A stretch of DNA of 64,000 bases from Ophioderma brevispina. Its lineage: Eukaryota; Echinodermata; Ophiuroidea; Amphilepidida; Ophiodermatidae. The first letter of the stretch is position 1, and the number at the start of each line of letters is the position of its first letter. This document shows positions 47,511 through 60,240 of the stretch, one piece after another. Location: assembly GCA_023653785.1 (NCBI GenBank), contig JAMKCH010044186.1, positions 1-64,000 on the forward strand. Direction: 5' to 3'. Both the position numbers and the translations under genes were made by a program. The notes under the pieces were generated by a model. It saw nothing but the letters and a program-made list of their open reading frames with translations, did not search any database and was not told where the DNA came from.

Positions 47511-48167
47511 AATTCCAAAAGTGATGATTTATGACGATTTTGAGTTCAAATAATGTCTAATTGCCGCGTAGTAAGTGGATACAGTGTAACTACCACTCCA
47601 GGAGATGTAATAAACAATGTTTATTATCTGATAATACGAAATATGAAGATTTTGTCACACCTACGTTTCTTAAAACACAAAAATTTAAATTAATCATTAC
47701 TCGGTCAACATGACAAGAAGTAAGAAATACTGCAATGTGTGAATTCTGTAACCAGGGATAGGCAAGGGGAAGATTGCCACCCCAGACTGCTTTAACCGGG
47801 AAGAAAAAACCTTGAAAACATGTTAACGCCCTTTTTTGCCTGCTCACAAGGAAATTTTCACCTCCGAGCAGGAAAATCTGATAAAACCATCTCAAACTGG
47901 GAAAATCTGCTTCAAAACCGGGAATTATCCCCTTTTACAAGTGACCCCTGTTACGCCCCTGTCTGTAACTAAACACTACGTCCTTAACAAGCAAAAAAGT
48001 TTAATTTGATATTTGACCTTATCAACAGCATATATTTTTGCCGTGAGATTTTTTTCTTTATTCGTGAGGTAAAAATTGAAGTTTACATTTTCTAAGCTTT
48101 AAAAAGATTTTCAAAATGTAACTGTTTAAAGGTCCCCCTTCGGATAAAAATCTCTTTGTTTTATTTT

Positions 48168-48202
<35 letters not shown>

Positions 48203-48204
48203 TT
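47511..48204. repeat. Direct duplication, copy A (empty MITE site)
   Basis: Near-identical to 48226-49318 except that it lacks the MITE. The uninterrupted site CCCCTTTTACAAGTGACCCC is at about 47930-47950. It ends in a (TTTA)n run at 48157-48204 and a 21-base A-tract at 48205-48225. Confidence 0.95.
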
Positions 48205-48225
48205 AAAAAAAAAAAAAAAAAAAAA

Positions 48226-49254
48226 TTCCAAAAGTGATGATTTATGACGATTTTGAGTTCAAATAATGTCTAATTGCCGCGTAGTAAGTGGATACAGTGT
48301 AACTACCACTCCAGGAGATGTAATAAACAATGTTTATTATCTGATAATACCAAATATGAAGATTTTGTCACACCTACGTTTCTTAAAACACAAAAATTTA
48401 AATTAATCATTACTCGGTCAACATGACAAGAAGTAAGAAATACTGCAATGTGTGAATTCTGTAACCAGGGATAGGCAAGGGGAAGATTGCCACCCCAGAC
48501 TGCTTTGACCGGGAAGAAAAAACCTTGAAAACATGTTAAATCGGCCCTTTTTTGCCTGCTCACAAGGAAATGTTCACCTCCGAGCAGGAAAATCTGATAA
48601 AACCATCTCAAACTGGGAAAATCTGCTTCAAAACCGGGAATTATCCCCTTTTACACTGTTAAAAAAATGTCCGTAAATTTACGGAAATTTCTGGCAGCAG
48701 TATTTCCAGTCATTTTTAGGGTAAATTTACAGAAATTTCTGTCAATTAACGGAACTTTGACAGTAATTTTACAGAAATTTGTCTCATATTATGGAAAAAA
48801 ATATGTATTTTAACAGAATTTTTCCGTAATTTAAAATTACGGAACCAAAAAAAAAGTCCGGAAATATTGCTGCCAGAAATTTTTGAAATATTTCCGTAAA
48901 TTAACATTTTTAGATATTTTTTATGTTTTTTGTTTTTTATTTTTATTGTTTTCTAAAACAGATTTTTCCGTAAATTTACGGAAAATCTGTTTTCTAAATT
49001 TACGGAAATTTTTAACAGTGTACAAGTGACCCCTGTTACGCCCCTGTCTGTAACTAAACACTACGTCCTTAACAAGCAAAAAAGTTTAATTTGATATTTG
49101 ACCTTATCAACAGCATATATTTTTGCCGTGAGATTTTTTTCTTTATTCGTGAGGTAAAAATTGAAGTTTACATTTTCTAAGCTTAAAAATGATTTTCAAA
49201 TCGCCTCCAAATGTTCAAGGTCCCCTTTTAGGATAAAAATCTCTTGTTTATTTT

Positions 49255-49297
<43 letters not shown>

Positions 49298-49318
49298 TTG
49301 ATTTATTTATTTATTTTG
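48226..49318. repeat. Direct duplication, copy B (carries the MITE)
   Basis: Repeats copy A from ATTCCAAAAGTGATGATT on, is interrupted by the MITE at 48654-49020, and continues to a longer (TTTA)n run at 49249-49318. Confidence 0.95.
48654..49020. mobile_element. Complete TA-flanked MITE, CACTGTTAAAA termini
   Basis: 367 bp, starts CACTGTTAAAAAAATGTCCG and ends CGGAAATTTTTAACAGTG, with TA at 48652-48653 and 49021-49022. The interior is made of repeated TTTCCGTAAATTTACGGAAA palindromes. The empty site in copy A fixes its borders exactly. Termini and TA duplication indicate the Tc1/mariner group. Confidence 0.95.
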
Positions 49319-52300
49319 AACTTACAACAACTCTCAAACTCACCAAAATATCAGTTAGAACCTTGTCATTCTCAGCTCGCGATTTGGTAACTTTCTTCAA
49401 TTTAAAGTAACCAAAACAAAGATTGGCGGTATAGTAACGTGTTGTTCGGACCGAAATGTCATTTTTTTCTTTAGTTGGGCGGGGTTCTGGCTAGATTTTA
49501 AAAATACATTCCATTTTTCCAAATGAAACACGGACACTCTGTACTGTACCTTTTTTCATTTAAATTTCAAATCATAGACAAATAAAATGAGTCTCCAAGA
49601 TAATTGAACTCAAAATAGTTAACCAATCAATGGTACACATGAAGACTAGCCTAAGAACGAAAGCCTTGCAAGTTGCTAGCAAGTAGTAGATGTTCCATGA
49701 TTCTCTAAATGCACCTGAATTTTTTCCTGGTGTAAGATATTAATAACAAGAACATTTTATGTTCGCGGGGCATATGTAGCCTTGTAGGTATATGTAATTA
49801 AGGCCTACGCTACATCATCCGATGCAAAATTCGTGATTTCTTCGAAGTGGATGGGCATAAAAACTTTGGGAAGGTCATAAAATGATGGTCTACGGAGGGC
49901 AATTTTTACTACCAAAATCATCATTTGCGTCTTATAAAGTACGTTTAACCTCTACGCCACATAAATAATTCGATAATATTTCATTAACCACCGTATTTTT
50001 TTAGGCCAAAGCATCTTCCGTCAGACACCGATTTGGCAGCCATTCAAAAGCTATATAAATCACAAATTGACATGAAAAGTTATAAGGATGTAGGCCAGAT
50101 TTTGCACTTGCCAAAACAAAAAAATTGTCAAGTAGAGAACCACACCTGATAGATGAAAAGTGGTTTAGCAGACGACAATGGGCGGGATCGGTTTTACGGA
50201 ATTGATTTAAAGGCGGTCAATACATTTGACCTTTGCTCTGAATGACGGACAATTGCATGGTGTGAACAAGTTTACAAATCGCCCGAGTGTCATTGTACTA
50301 TTCCCAAAATATTTAGAAAGACATGTTTGGACAAGTTAAAAAAAGTGTTGTTGCCTCAAAGATTTCTTTTTCTCGAAGAGCAACTTCATTTCCAAATTTT
50401 AATATTTTTATTTCCCCTCTTTTTATTAGGGTTAGGGTGTCAAATTTGAGTATGTGTCCTTAAAGACAATGCATGTGATAGCCGTTGGTCGCGAAATCAC
50501 ATTAACCGTATGTTGGAGTCGTAAAAGCTTTCCTTTAAATTACACCACGAGAAAGGGCTTTTAACACAATCTCAGACCGACTCAGAGATTTCAAAATATA
50601 ATTTTTATTTGTGTAGTAATTCAAAATAGCCATCTAGAACTAAAGATAGTCACCTAAAATGCTAAATTCCATAGTATGAATCGTATTTTCCGTCTTCATG
50701 CAGTAAACATTTTTGCAAAGTATAACAGTGTCATAGGATGCCGTGTCATAACAGAAATTTTGGATCCGGAATAATTTTGATAACAAAGTTGAGATTTTCT
50801 ATATGAACTCGGACTTCGATTTGAGCTTACTATTTCACACAATGATTAGTATGGACAAGCATTATGTATTATGCAAAAAAATTGAAAATTGAGTCAGCCT
50901 TTAATTAGCATCATAGAGCCCCTAACATACAAACACACTATCACAAAATAGATAGTCCTATAAATTGGTTTTGCCTATAGGGTATCAGGTCGAGAATGTA
51001 AATTTTGTTACTTCTATCGCATTCTTCCCATAAATATTGTATTAATTAAAAATGGAACAAATCTTTCTACTGAGTAAAAGCTTAGTCAAAGTTGAGTAAA
51101 CCATCCTCATGGATGGGATTAATCTAATCATAATCCATTTGATCCTTAAGCCCGTACGGATTGTCAGAAAATGAGCAACATGTGTTCTTTTAAGACGTTG
51201 GATGACGTAATTCACTATAAAACATGGACAATGTTCGAATGCAAGTAAGAGTATTCTACCCAAATTTAATACTGCTGAGACGTTGTGTAAATGAATTACC
51301 ACGATTACTTGTGAAAAACACATTCATATGTTTACAATAATGATATTAATACACATTTTCGTTATCGTATGTCAATTATTAGACACATTCCGTGTTTGTT
51401 ATATACCAAAGTAAGTCCAACCTGAGACATTCGTCTCGGGTTCCATTAAGTTAATAACTACAATCAAAAAATATAATACTTACAATTCTACTAACCGCAT
51501 ATATGTACATATGTTTAGCCACTAGAGCTGTCATTTGTACGGATGCACCCAAAATATTAAGCTTAGAAATCTGTTTTTATTATATTAATGTAATGTAAAC
51601 CATTGCGCGTGTCACATTTTAAGTGGGTGATATATTCCCTATGTATAGGCCCTACATCTGATCAAATTTGCCGGCTCAATAAGACAAGTTTAAACTTGAC
51701 ATATTTGTCACCCCCATAGAGTGACGGGGAAATACCCGGTGATTCATATAATTCTGAGTGTGAGGAAATCGAAATGAAGCAATGTCATATGTTGTGGTGA
51801 AAGCGGATGAATAAATCGATGATCAGTGATGATTTTAAGAATATTTCAAGAACTTCCCACGCGGAAATGGTGCAACTGAAGAGAGTTGTATAAGAATATG
51901 TTAAAAAGTATATCATTTTGTAATCTTAGTTCACTTCATATTACATAAATACGCATGACACTTATAAGATAAAAACAGCCAAACATTATGTATTAAATTG
52001 TTTTACATTTGACTAATTAAGAGATTATTATTATTACTAATTACAAGAAATGTTGGCTTTAGGCCTATGTATTCACCAAAATTTCTGGGACCTGAGTCTG
52101 GAAGGAATAAAGATTCCACTTCCGAAGTTTTCCGGGCTAAAATCTCAATACAGGTGTACTTATAAATAAAGACTAACTAATAGACATTCTAATAAAGACT
52201 AACTAATAGACATTTATTACTTAAAAGTATTTCTACTCTTCAATTACTTTTGTTACATGACGCGTCTAGACGCCTTACCATCACAAATTATGGTTGATGG

Positions 52301-52588
52301 GCTGAAGGTAGTAGACGGCCATTTGGTCTCCCATATAATCACAAAATTATTTAGCGTTAAACTTTCCAAAGTTGGTGGTTATGGTCAGAAGCGGGAAGGA
52401 TCCAGATACTAAGTCTCCCGATACTGAATACAAAGCGAAATCAGTTTTTGTGATAACGGGCTTCCAATCAGGGGGTATATTAAAGGCACTATTAGTGATT
52501 TGCTAAATGAAAAAATCGAAAAAAATCATCAAAAATCAGTATAGGTATCCTAACATAGGCTACAAATGATAAGACAAAAAGCAACCTA
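49319..52588. other. Noncoding stretch, right part belongs to a dispersed duplication
   Basis: No gene recognised. From about 52040 (GGCTTTAGGCCTAT) the sequence is repeated in diverged form from about 61870. Confidence 0.5.
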
Positions 52589-53030
52589 CAGGGTGAGTCA
52601 AAAAAAACTTGACCCTGATTGTGTCCGCCATTTTGAATTTTCAAGTAACATATATCTAACATATGTGATATCATCTGAAAGCTTAGTTCATTATGTTTAA
52701 TTTGCTGCAAAGATCATTTACATCGGTTAGGTATAGACCGAGTTACAGTCGTTTGAATCCAGCAGTCGGTTTTCTGCACTGTCCACGGAATCACATTTGC
52801 TTAGTCGGGCGCCGTGCATTCAAATGGGAATCCGTGGATAGGGTGAAAACCGGACTACTTGATTCAAAAGACTGTAGCTCGGCCTATACTTAACCGATTG
52901 GAATTATCTTTGCAGCAAATTAAAGATAATGAAATAGGCTTTCCGATGATATCAAATACGTTATATATATATTATTTAAAACTCAAAATGGCGGACACAA
53001 TCCGGGTCAAGTTTTTTTTGACTCACCCTG
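52589..53030. mobile_element. TA-flanked MITE, CAGGGTGAGTCAAAA termini
   Basis: Starts CAGGGTGAGTCAAAAAAAAC and ends with the complement ACTCACCCTG. TA lies at 52587-52588 and 53031-53032. The inverted repeat continues inward through TTGACCC and GTGTCCGCCATTTTGA. The ORFs inside are by-products. Confidence 0.93.
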
Positions 53031-53213
53031 TAATAAGGACATTTCAGTACTTACTACAACACGTAGTTGATTGGCGATTCATATATCTTTGAACACTGTC
53101 GTTTTCTTCCTTTTCTATTAATTTTTCAGTTGGAAAGAAATAACTTATGATATTTCTACAGACTTATCCTTCATTTTTAAGTTATCCCTGCTATTTGAAA
53201 TATTTTGACTCTT

Positions 53214-54315
53214 TCGGGTAGATCACTGATCATGCTGATAGTGCCTTTAAGACATCAATTTCCAGAAAATTTGGCGTGTTAGGACTATATGAATGTATTG
53301 TTCATGCTACTTTCAAACATGGTGAATTGGTGATGGAAATGTCTGATTTTTATATTTAAACGATTTGCGTTTGACCATTACTTTTCGTCAGCTCTGATTA
53401 TGAGAAATTATACCGGCGAGCGTCAGAGAGAACTCATTAATTCTGATGTCTACAACATAACAAAGATGACAATAGTATTTCAAGTGATTGTCTCAGTTAC
53501 ACGAGGAGCGATTTCTTGCTTAAGTTTGTTAACTTCCAGACGGTCTTGCAGATGTTGTGGTACGTCTTCAATCTCCCACCCCATAACAATAAGGATGCAA
53601 GTGCCATTGACAACTTAAAGATCATAAGTCAAATGATGATAGTGAGATGGTAAACAGGCTAATGTTTGTTAGGCTTTCATTTCAAATTGATTAACTTATC
53701 GATCTGCGTGCTCGACGTGTATCAAATTGGATGAGTGACACATAAGTCAAGTTTGTTCGCCAACAACATTTGTAATGTGTGATAGACTGAGAAATTGGAC
53801 AACAGATGTGCTTTTAACATAATAATAATACCAGAGAAGATGAATAATACTAATACAATCATGCTTATATAGCGCATTACACAATTAAGTCTCAATGCGC
53901 TGCAAAAAATACACTGTAAAAGGAATGAACACAAACAACAAACAAAAATAATTAAAGTACCATGGTAACAATAATGAGAGATGGAATAACTTAGTTAAAG
54001 GTGCAACGAGAGATGTTTTTGAGGCACCCAAATATTGTGCCATAATTGTAATTTCATATAGACTAGACACTCAATAGATTTCTTACATTGTAATTTGGCT
54101 ACAGAAATGTCTTAAAAGAGAGAAAAAGGCGATTCTGATTTGCTTATATTTCAATATAAAACATAGGTTTAATTTCGTATTTGCTTCTATACGAAACTGA
54201 TTACAATTTTCAAATTTTTGTACCAAATAAATATTTCTCAGCTTAATCCTTTCAGGTTGGGTTATTTTTGATGGAGAGCTTTACATCAGAGCAAAAATCA
54301 GTACTTTTAATTTTT
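53214..54315. repeat. Tandem duplication, unit 1 of 1102 bp
   Basis: Starts CGGGTAGATCACTGATCATG. Essentially identical to 54316-55418. The junction lies inside the AGGTGCAACGAGAG MITE, so the MITE copy in unit 1 is truncated on its right. CTTATATAGCGCATTACACA with CTCAATGCGCT at about 53862-53901 resembles a SINE tail. Confidence 0.95.
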
Positions 54316-55418
54316 TCGGGTAGATCACTGATCATGCTGATAGTGCCTTTAAGACATCAATTTCCAGAAAATTTGGCGTGTTAGGACTATATGAATGTAT
54401 TGTTCATGCTACTTTCAAACATGGTGAATTGGTGATGGAAATGTCTGATTTTTATATTTAAACGATTTGCGTTTGACCATTACTTTTCGTCAGCTCTGAT
54501 TATGAGAAATTATACCGGCGAGCGTCAGAGAGAACTCATTAATTCTGATGTCTACAACATAACAAAGATGACAATAGTATTTCAAGTGATTGTCTCAGTT
54601 ACACGAGGAGCGATTTCTTGCTTAAGTTTGTTAACTTCCAGACGGTCTTGCAGATGTTGTGGTACGTCTTCAATCTCCCACCCCATAACAATAAGGATGC
54701 AAGTGCCATTGACAACTTAAAGATCATAAGTCAAATGATGATAGTGAGATGGTAAACAGGCTAATGTTTGTTAGGCTTTCATTTCAAATTGATTAACTTA
54801 TCGATCTGCGTGCTCGACGTGTATCAAATTGGATGAGTGACACATAAGTCAAGTTTGTTCGCCAACAACATTTGTAATGTGTGATAGACTGAGAAATTGG
54901 ACAACAGATGTGCTTTTAACATAATAATAATACCAGAGAAGATGAATAATACTAATACAATCATGCTTATATAGCGCATTACACAATTAAGTCTCAATGC
55001 GCTGCAAAAAATACACTGTAAAAGGAATGAACACAAACAACAAACAAAAATAATTAAAGTACCATGGTAACAATAATGAGAGATGGAATAACTTAGTTAA
55101 AGGTGCAACGAGAGATGTTTTTGAGGCACCCAAATATTGTGCCATAATTGTAATTTCATATAGACTAGACACTCAATAGATTTCTTACATTGTAATTTGG
55201 CTACAGAAATGTCTTAAAAGAGAGAAAAAGGCGATTCTGATTTGCTTATATTTCAATATAAAACATAGGTTTAATTTCGTATTTTGCTTCTATACGAAAC
55301 TGATTACAATTTTCAAATTTTTGTACCAAATAAATATTTCTCAGCTTAATCCTTTCAGGTTGGGTTATTTTTGATGGAGAGCTTTACATCAGAGCAAAAA
55401 TCAGTACTTTTAATTTTT
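54316..55418. repeat. Tandem duplication, unit 2
   Basis: Differs from unit 1 by about one base (TTTCGTATTTTGC against TTTCGTATTTGC). It continues into the right end of the MITE, which unit 1 lacks. Confidence 0.95.
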
Positions 55419-55454
55419 TGGGACACCTGATATGTGAAATCTCTCGTTGCACCT
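55101..55454. mobile_element. TTAA-flanked MITE, AGGTGCAACGAGAGAT termini
   Basis: TTAA at 55097-55100 and 55455-55458. The left end AGGTGCAACGAGAGAT is inverted as ATCTCTCGTTGCACCT-like sequence at the right. 354 bp. TTAA target sites indicate piggyBac-type transposition. The truncated partner in unit 1 starts at 53999. Confidence 0.9.
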
Positions 55455-55458
55455 TTAA

Positions 55459-56085
55459 GGTTAACAAGTAAGTTTTGACAGAGCATTTGAATTGGTCAAC
55501 AGTTTGCGAGATTTTATAAAATTGGACCACAAACATGACAGACATGTTGTTCAGCAGATCTCCAGAAATCGTGGATTGTGAAATAGATAAAATGACAACA
55601 AAATCGACTTCCTATTCCACACTTGCCTTCCTTCCCTTGTTTTAATTGTATGATTTCCATGCCAAGCGTTTGTCTTTTCCGCTCAATTGTTTTTAAGCCT
55701 ATGGCGTAACTTTGAATATCATGTTTTCCACATCTTGAAGGACTTTTTCATTTGTATTATTTTCAAACCGGAAAACACAGGGTAATAACTCCATCGACAT
55801 TTCCACACCCACAAGAATGAAGGCTATACCGAGCTGTCATAATTAATAAATATGCGAGGAGTTATACAAGAAAATATGGTATTCCCATTCAAACACTTAA
55901 ATTAGGCCTCGTACAATTAGCGTTATTTACAAGACAATTGCTCTTCGTGATGGACACATAAAACAAAATCCTAACTTATGACACGCCATTTGCTTCAAAA
56001 CTTACAACGCGTTTGTAAATTTTAATTTGAAAACAACGATATGAATTTACATTAGCTGTTTTATCAAAATTATATTGGGCCTTAA
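55459..56085. other. Part of the dispersed duplication, no gene
   Basis: Sequence up to about 55978 recurs at 63477-64000, where the window ends. Confidence 0.7.
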
Positions 56086-56417
56086 AGGTGCAACGAGAGA
56101 TTTCACATATCAGGTGTCCAAAAAAAATCGAAAGTACTGATTTTTGCCCTGGTGTAAAGCTTTCCATAAAAAATATCCCGATCTGAAAGGATTAAGCTGA
56201 GAAATGTTTCTTTGGTAGAAAGATTGTGAAATTTCTAATTTCATATAGGAGCGAATACGAAATTCAACCTATGGTTTATATTGAAAAAAAAAGCAAATCA
56301 AAATCAAATTTTTTCTCTTTACCAAATATAAGGTAAGAAGTCTATTGAGTGTCTAATCTATATGAAATTACTATTATAACACAATATCTGGGTACATCAA
56401 AATCCCTCGTTGCATCT
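56086..56417. mobile_element. TTAA-flanked MITE, second complete copy of the family
   Basis: TTAA at 56082-56085 and 56418-56421. Left end AGGTGCAACGAGAGATTTCA; right end TCCCTCGTTGCATCT. Lies about 630 bp after the copy at 55101. Confidence 0.88.
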
Positions 56418-56424
56418 TTAATTT

Positions 56425-58300
56425 TCTTCATCTCACTGTAAAAATTGTGTCTAGCATGGGGACATGTCTTCAGTTAACATATCGTAATTTAGCTTCTTTG
56501 TCCAAGTCACATAATATAACCTCACCTCTTGTAGTCATGCGTCATGTCTAGTATAATAGACATATAAACTTGCGATAAGATATGATTCAAAGAATAAGCG
56601 ACTTGTTTAAAGTCACTCTTATTCAATGATGTGTCTTTTATAAGGACATGAAGGAAGACATGTCCTGATACTGCCCCTACAAGTTAAAGCATGGCCTAAT
56701 ACCATTTTATTTCTTGTAGCTAATCATTTCTTAAAATTTATAGGCGTTTAAGCCGTGTCCATTCAAAAAGACATGTCTAAATGCAAGACACGGCTTGTTT
56801 AAGGACAAAATAGTGCCCTTAGGCAAGACACGTTTTTGCACTGTGGTAAAGGTTTATTGGGAGGTTTATTCAGGGTGTGTGATACATTTTCACACATCTC
56901 TTACTGAGGAAAATATAATTAAGATATTCAAAGGGTGAAGTTGGGATATATGACACATACAAAAAATAATATATATGTCTATTTACCACATGTGGTAAAT
57001 AATATTGATTAGAAACACCATACATTGTATGCAATCCAATTAAATACAATTTTTGGGAAGTGACAAATCCATGTCAAAAGAAAGTATGATGTTAAAAGAA
57101 TTGAGATACACCATTTTGCCATAAGAGTCGAATGAGACGTCACTGAGTTTAGGAACAGTTAAGAAAAAACACAGCAAAAAATTGTTGTTTTAAAGTTTTA
57201 AACTACCAAGGTTGGTCACAGTGAATTACCAATAAACAACTTATAAATACGCGCGGCAGTTGTTTAAGGCTGGTACAAGACTAGTTGTTTAAAAGTTTAA
57301 AACAGCGTTTTATTAAAACAGCGTTTTAAAGTACAATCTGCAATTTCATCTTCGCCTGTTGTGCGAGGATGGAATTATGATCCAACAAGTGAAATAGTAA
57401 GATCTTGTCTATTTTGAACATAATGCAACAACTACAAGAAAGACATAGATCATGAAGGTAATATTCTAATATAAGGTTAACATTTATGAAATACACTATA
57501 AAAGGTCATTGCCTTATTCAAAATTATATGCAAACGCGGCGTTGGGTTATATGCAATGTGTTGAGAAAATGTTAAGAAAAGAAGAGGAGATGTTTTTATA
57601 CCACTGCAGGAAAGGTTGATAATGAATTTCAAATTAGTAGGCAAAAATTCAGAAATGAAGCAGGGTGTTAAATGGCGCCAGATGCCTATACAATTAATAT
57701 ACCTTATTGTTTTAAGTTTAACACTTAGTATTTAGTAGAGAAATAGCGTCGATTAAGTCTGAACCATTGATTTGGGTTATTTTCGGGTCCTATACTGATA
57801 GATAGCGTCAATGCATTAAAGAGAAGAATGACATCAAATCGATCACTGCAAATAACACCTTGAGGCTTACAAATTGTGGATTCTTATTTTTTTAAACCGT
57901 GAGAAGTACTTAATATGAATCTCACTCGCTAAAGCCTAAAGTCTAGTAACGAGATTACTATATAGGCCTATTGCAAAACCATTCAATTCAGTTGAGTAGT
58001 ACCTCATTTCTAATGGGCAATGGCAATATGGTGTCACTTTAACACCCAGCTTTTAGAGTGTTAATACACGCCAATGATTCAGAATATTACCAACTTATTT
58101 AACACCTGCAAGAAAAATATATAATACTACTCACCATTGATACGTTATTCCATCTCTGCAAGTACACAAGTATGCCGATCAACGGTAAATAAGTTCAGGT
58201 GCGCCCAATTAAGGAGATTTCTTCCTCCAATTTCCTATAATATTTCAGTCACCAAATACTACCAAAAGTGCATACACCTTAACCATCACGACAAACAGCT
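56425..58300. other. Noncoding stretch, no gene recognised
   Basis: AT-rich. Positions 57010-57065 are the reverse complement of a segment at about 60590-60645, so at least a short dispersed repeat is present. Confidence 0.5.
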
Positions 58301-58329
58301 GATTTGGAAACTTTTTTTCACTCCACCAA

Positions 58330-58470
58330 ACACACAGCCAAGAAAGTCAGACTTGAACTTTTGTTATTTGATGTGAAAGTATACCCCGTACGGACCACCG
58401 ACTTGGCAAAACACTGCGTCTCTGAAGAAGCATTCAAGGCATCTTATAGTTACTCCAGCTCCACCAATGG
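58330..58470 (+). pseudogene. Weak histone H2B-like C-terminal remnant
   Basis: One frame reads DLAKHCVSEEAFKASYSYSS, against the conserved [20 protein letters not shown] end of histone H2B. LAKH-VSE is identical in position. The rest of H2B is not found upstream. It may be an ancient remnant or chance. Confidence 0.2.
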
Positions 58471-58499
58471 TCCTCTGAGTCTTGGAAAAGAGGAATGAC

Positions 58500-58660
58500 A
58501 CAAATACACCGGTCCCACCTCCTTGCCGCTGCTCACTCGAGTCACGCCTCGCGCCGATTGTCGCCGCCGTTCGCTTGCTTGTTTTTCAAGCAACCGTCAA
58601 CCAAGTCATGTAACATTCCAATAGATTCCCATAGGGTGTATAAAAGCCGACCGCGTTTGT
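58500..58660 (+). promoter_or_regulatory. CpG-rich stretch with a TATA box
   Basis: GC-rich sequence (GTCACGCCTCGCGCCGATTG, CGCCGCCGTTCGC) precedes TATAAAAG at 58639-58646 and then CCGACCGCG. This looks like a TATA-type core promoter on the plus strand. No gene was recognised downstream. Confidence 0.3.
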
Positions 58661-58740
58661 TGCCAACTATGACCCATTCTGTCAATATCTATCTTGGCAA
58701 AACCTTAATCAGTTTTGTTTGCCACCTAATTCCGATTTAA

Positions 58741-59300
58741 GAAAAAAATATGGAAGGTGGCCAATGAGGTCGTTAAATAATTAGCGCCGTTGATGTTCTT
58801 TTAAAGAGAGTTTGTGCAATCAAATATAAATCAAACTATTGAAAAATTTGGCAACTCTGTGATTGTTAACAACAATTCTATACCATCCTGGGAAAAAGAA
58901 GCATTTTTTTATAATAACTGGAGATTGGAATTGGAAAAACGAACCAATTTGGTATATAAGGAGTTCTAACTGTGCGAATAGTGACTGTAAAACCAAAGAT
59001 CATTATACTTGACTGATGTTTCGAGTAAGAATCTTATGTCCTTCATCAGCGGCAAAGTACTTCTAGTGATATACAGACATAATAATGTGACGATATCTTA
59101 TACACGTTGTATCAACAAGTCATTTAAATCACAGTGTCCAGGAACAAAATGTAGATGCAAAATCTGGAAACTTCCATATTGCAGAAAGCTTGCCGGAGGA
59201 CTGCGTTCGACTGGTATTCCAATGGCAATCTCACAAATTCATAACCCAAATTCATAATACCATCAGCATATCTTTGACACAATTTAATTTTATTAGCATA
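58741..59300. other. Noncoding stretch, no recognised feature
   Basis: An 82-codon open frame at 59009-59257 has no family resemblance. Confidence 0.45.
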
Positions 59301-60217
59301 CTCTAACAAAAGGTCTATAGATTAGTATAGTTCCTTGAATACCTGAAATGAAAAGTGATTTATTCTTGAATTACAAATCAATGTCGAAAGGATAAATAAC
59401 TATTGACAAATTGCCGATTAGCTACTTAGGTATTATTAGACCTGTCTACATCAGGAATTATTGTATTATCATTATTGTTTTGTCAAGTTAGCGATAAGGG
59501 CCCCGCAAAGGTATCTACAAACCATATCGTCATGATCGTGTATCATATTGCGCAATTGTACAGGGTGAAATAATGCGTGATTGATATTAATCATAAATTC
59601 CATATTTCACTAAAATGTTGTTAGATTTATCAGACTTCGCAAAAAGAAGGGCCGGTGGATTTTTTTTTATTTCGCGTCTGGTTTCATTGGCCCACTTTCA
59701 AACTACATTATAGGACTTTAGCCCGTCAAATAGGGGGTCCCTTTGTCCCACTGTTAATAATTTCACAGGCGTTAACATTTCTTTAAAAAATACAGTATAC
59801 CCCATTTTAGTTGGTGAATAGTTGACCGTGCAAGAAGGGTTAAACATAAACCCTTAAGGGGGCCCAAATCCGAGGCTGACCCTAACAATTTTTAGCCCTT
59901 TTTGCATGGTCTACTATATGCAACAATTAAACGGGTATGTTGTACCCAGCATTATTATGATTATAACCATCATTATAGCACAGACAACACTAAATAATAA
60001 GCATAAAATGCATGACATATTAATTTAACACCAATTCCAACACTAATAATAACACCAGTGGTTGAAAAGGAATCACACCAACCCGTGTTCATGAAATCAA
60101 ATGAAACTAACACCAACTTGAGTCACCTCAAAATAACAACAAAACATTGTGTAATTTAATTGAAATGAATCCTCTATCCGAGATATATTACCAGTTTATG
60201 CATTGTTTTGTCGGCTT
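59301..60217. repeat. Direct duplication, copy A
   Basis: Starts CTCTAACAAAAGGTCTATAG. Near-identical at first to 60241-61210, then increasingly different. Ends in a 23-base A-tract at 60218-60240. Contains AACACCAATT/AACACCAGTGG motifs. Confidence 0.93.
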
Positions 60218-60240
60218 AAAAAAAAAAAAAAAAAAAAAAA

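Noticed and set aside
47590..48611. Duplicate minus-strand ORFs of about 101 codons starting MRWFYQIFLLGGE
   Set aside because: They lie in the direct duplication; the similarity reflects DNA duplication, and no protein family is recognised.
53400..54720. Identical ORFs at 53400 and 54502
   Set aside because: Consequence of the 1102-bp tandem duplication; the third, diverged copy at 62.5 kb does not preserve the frame.
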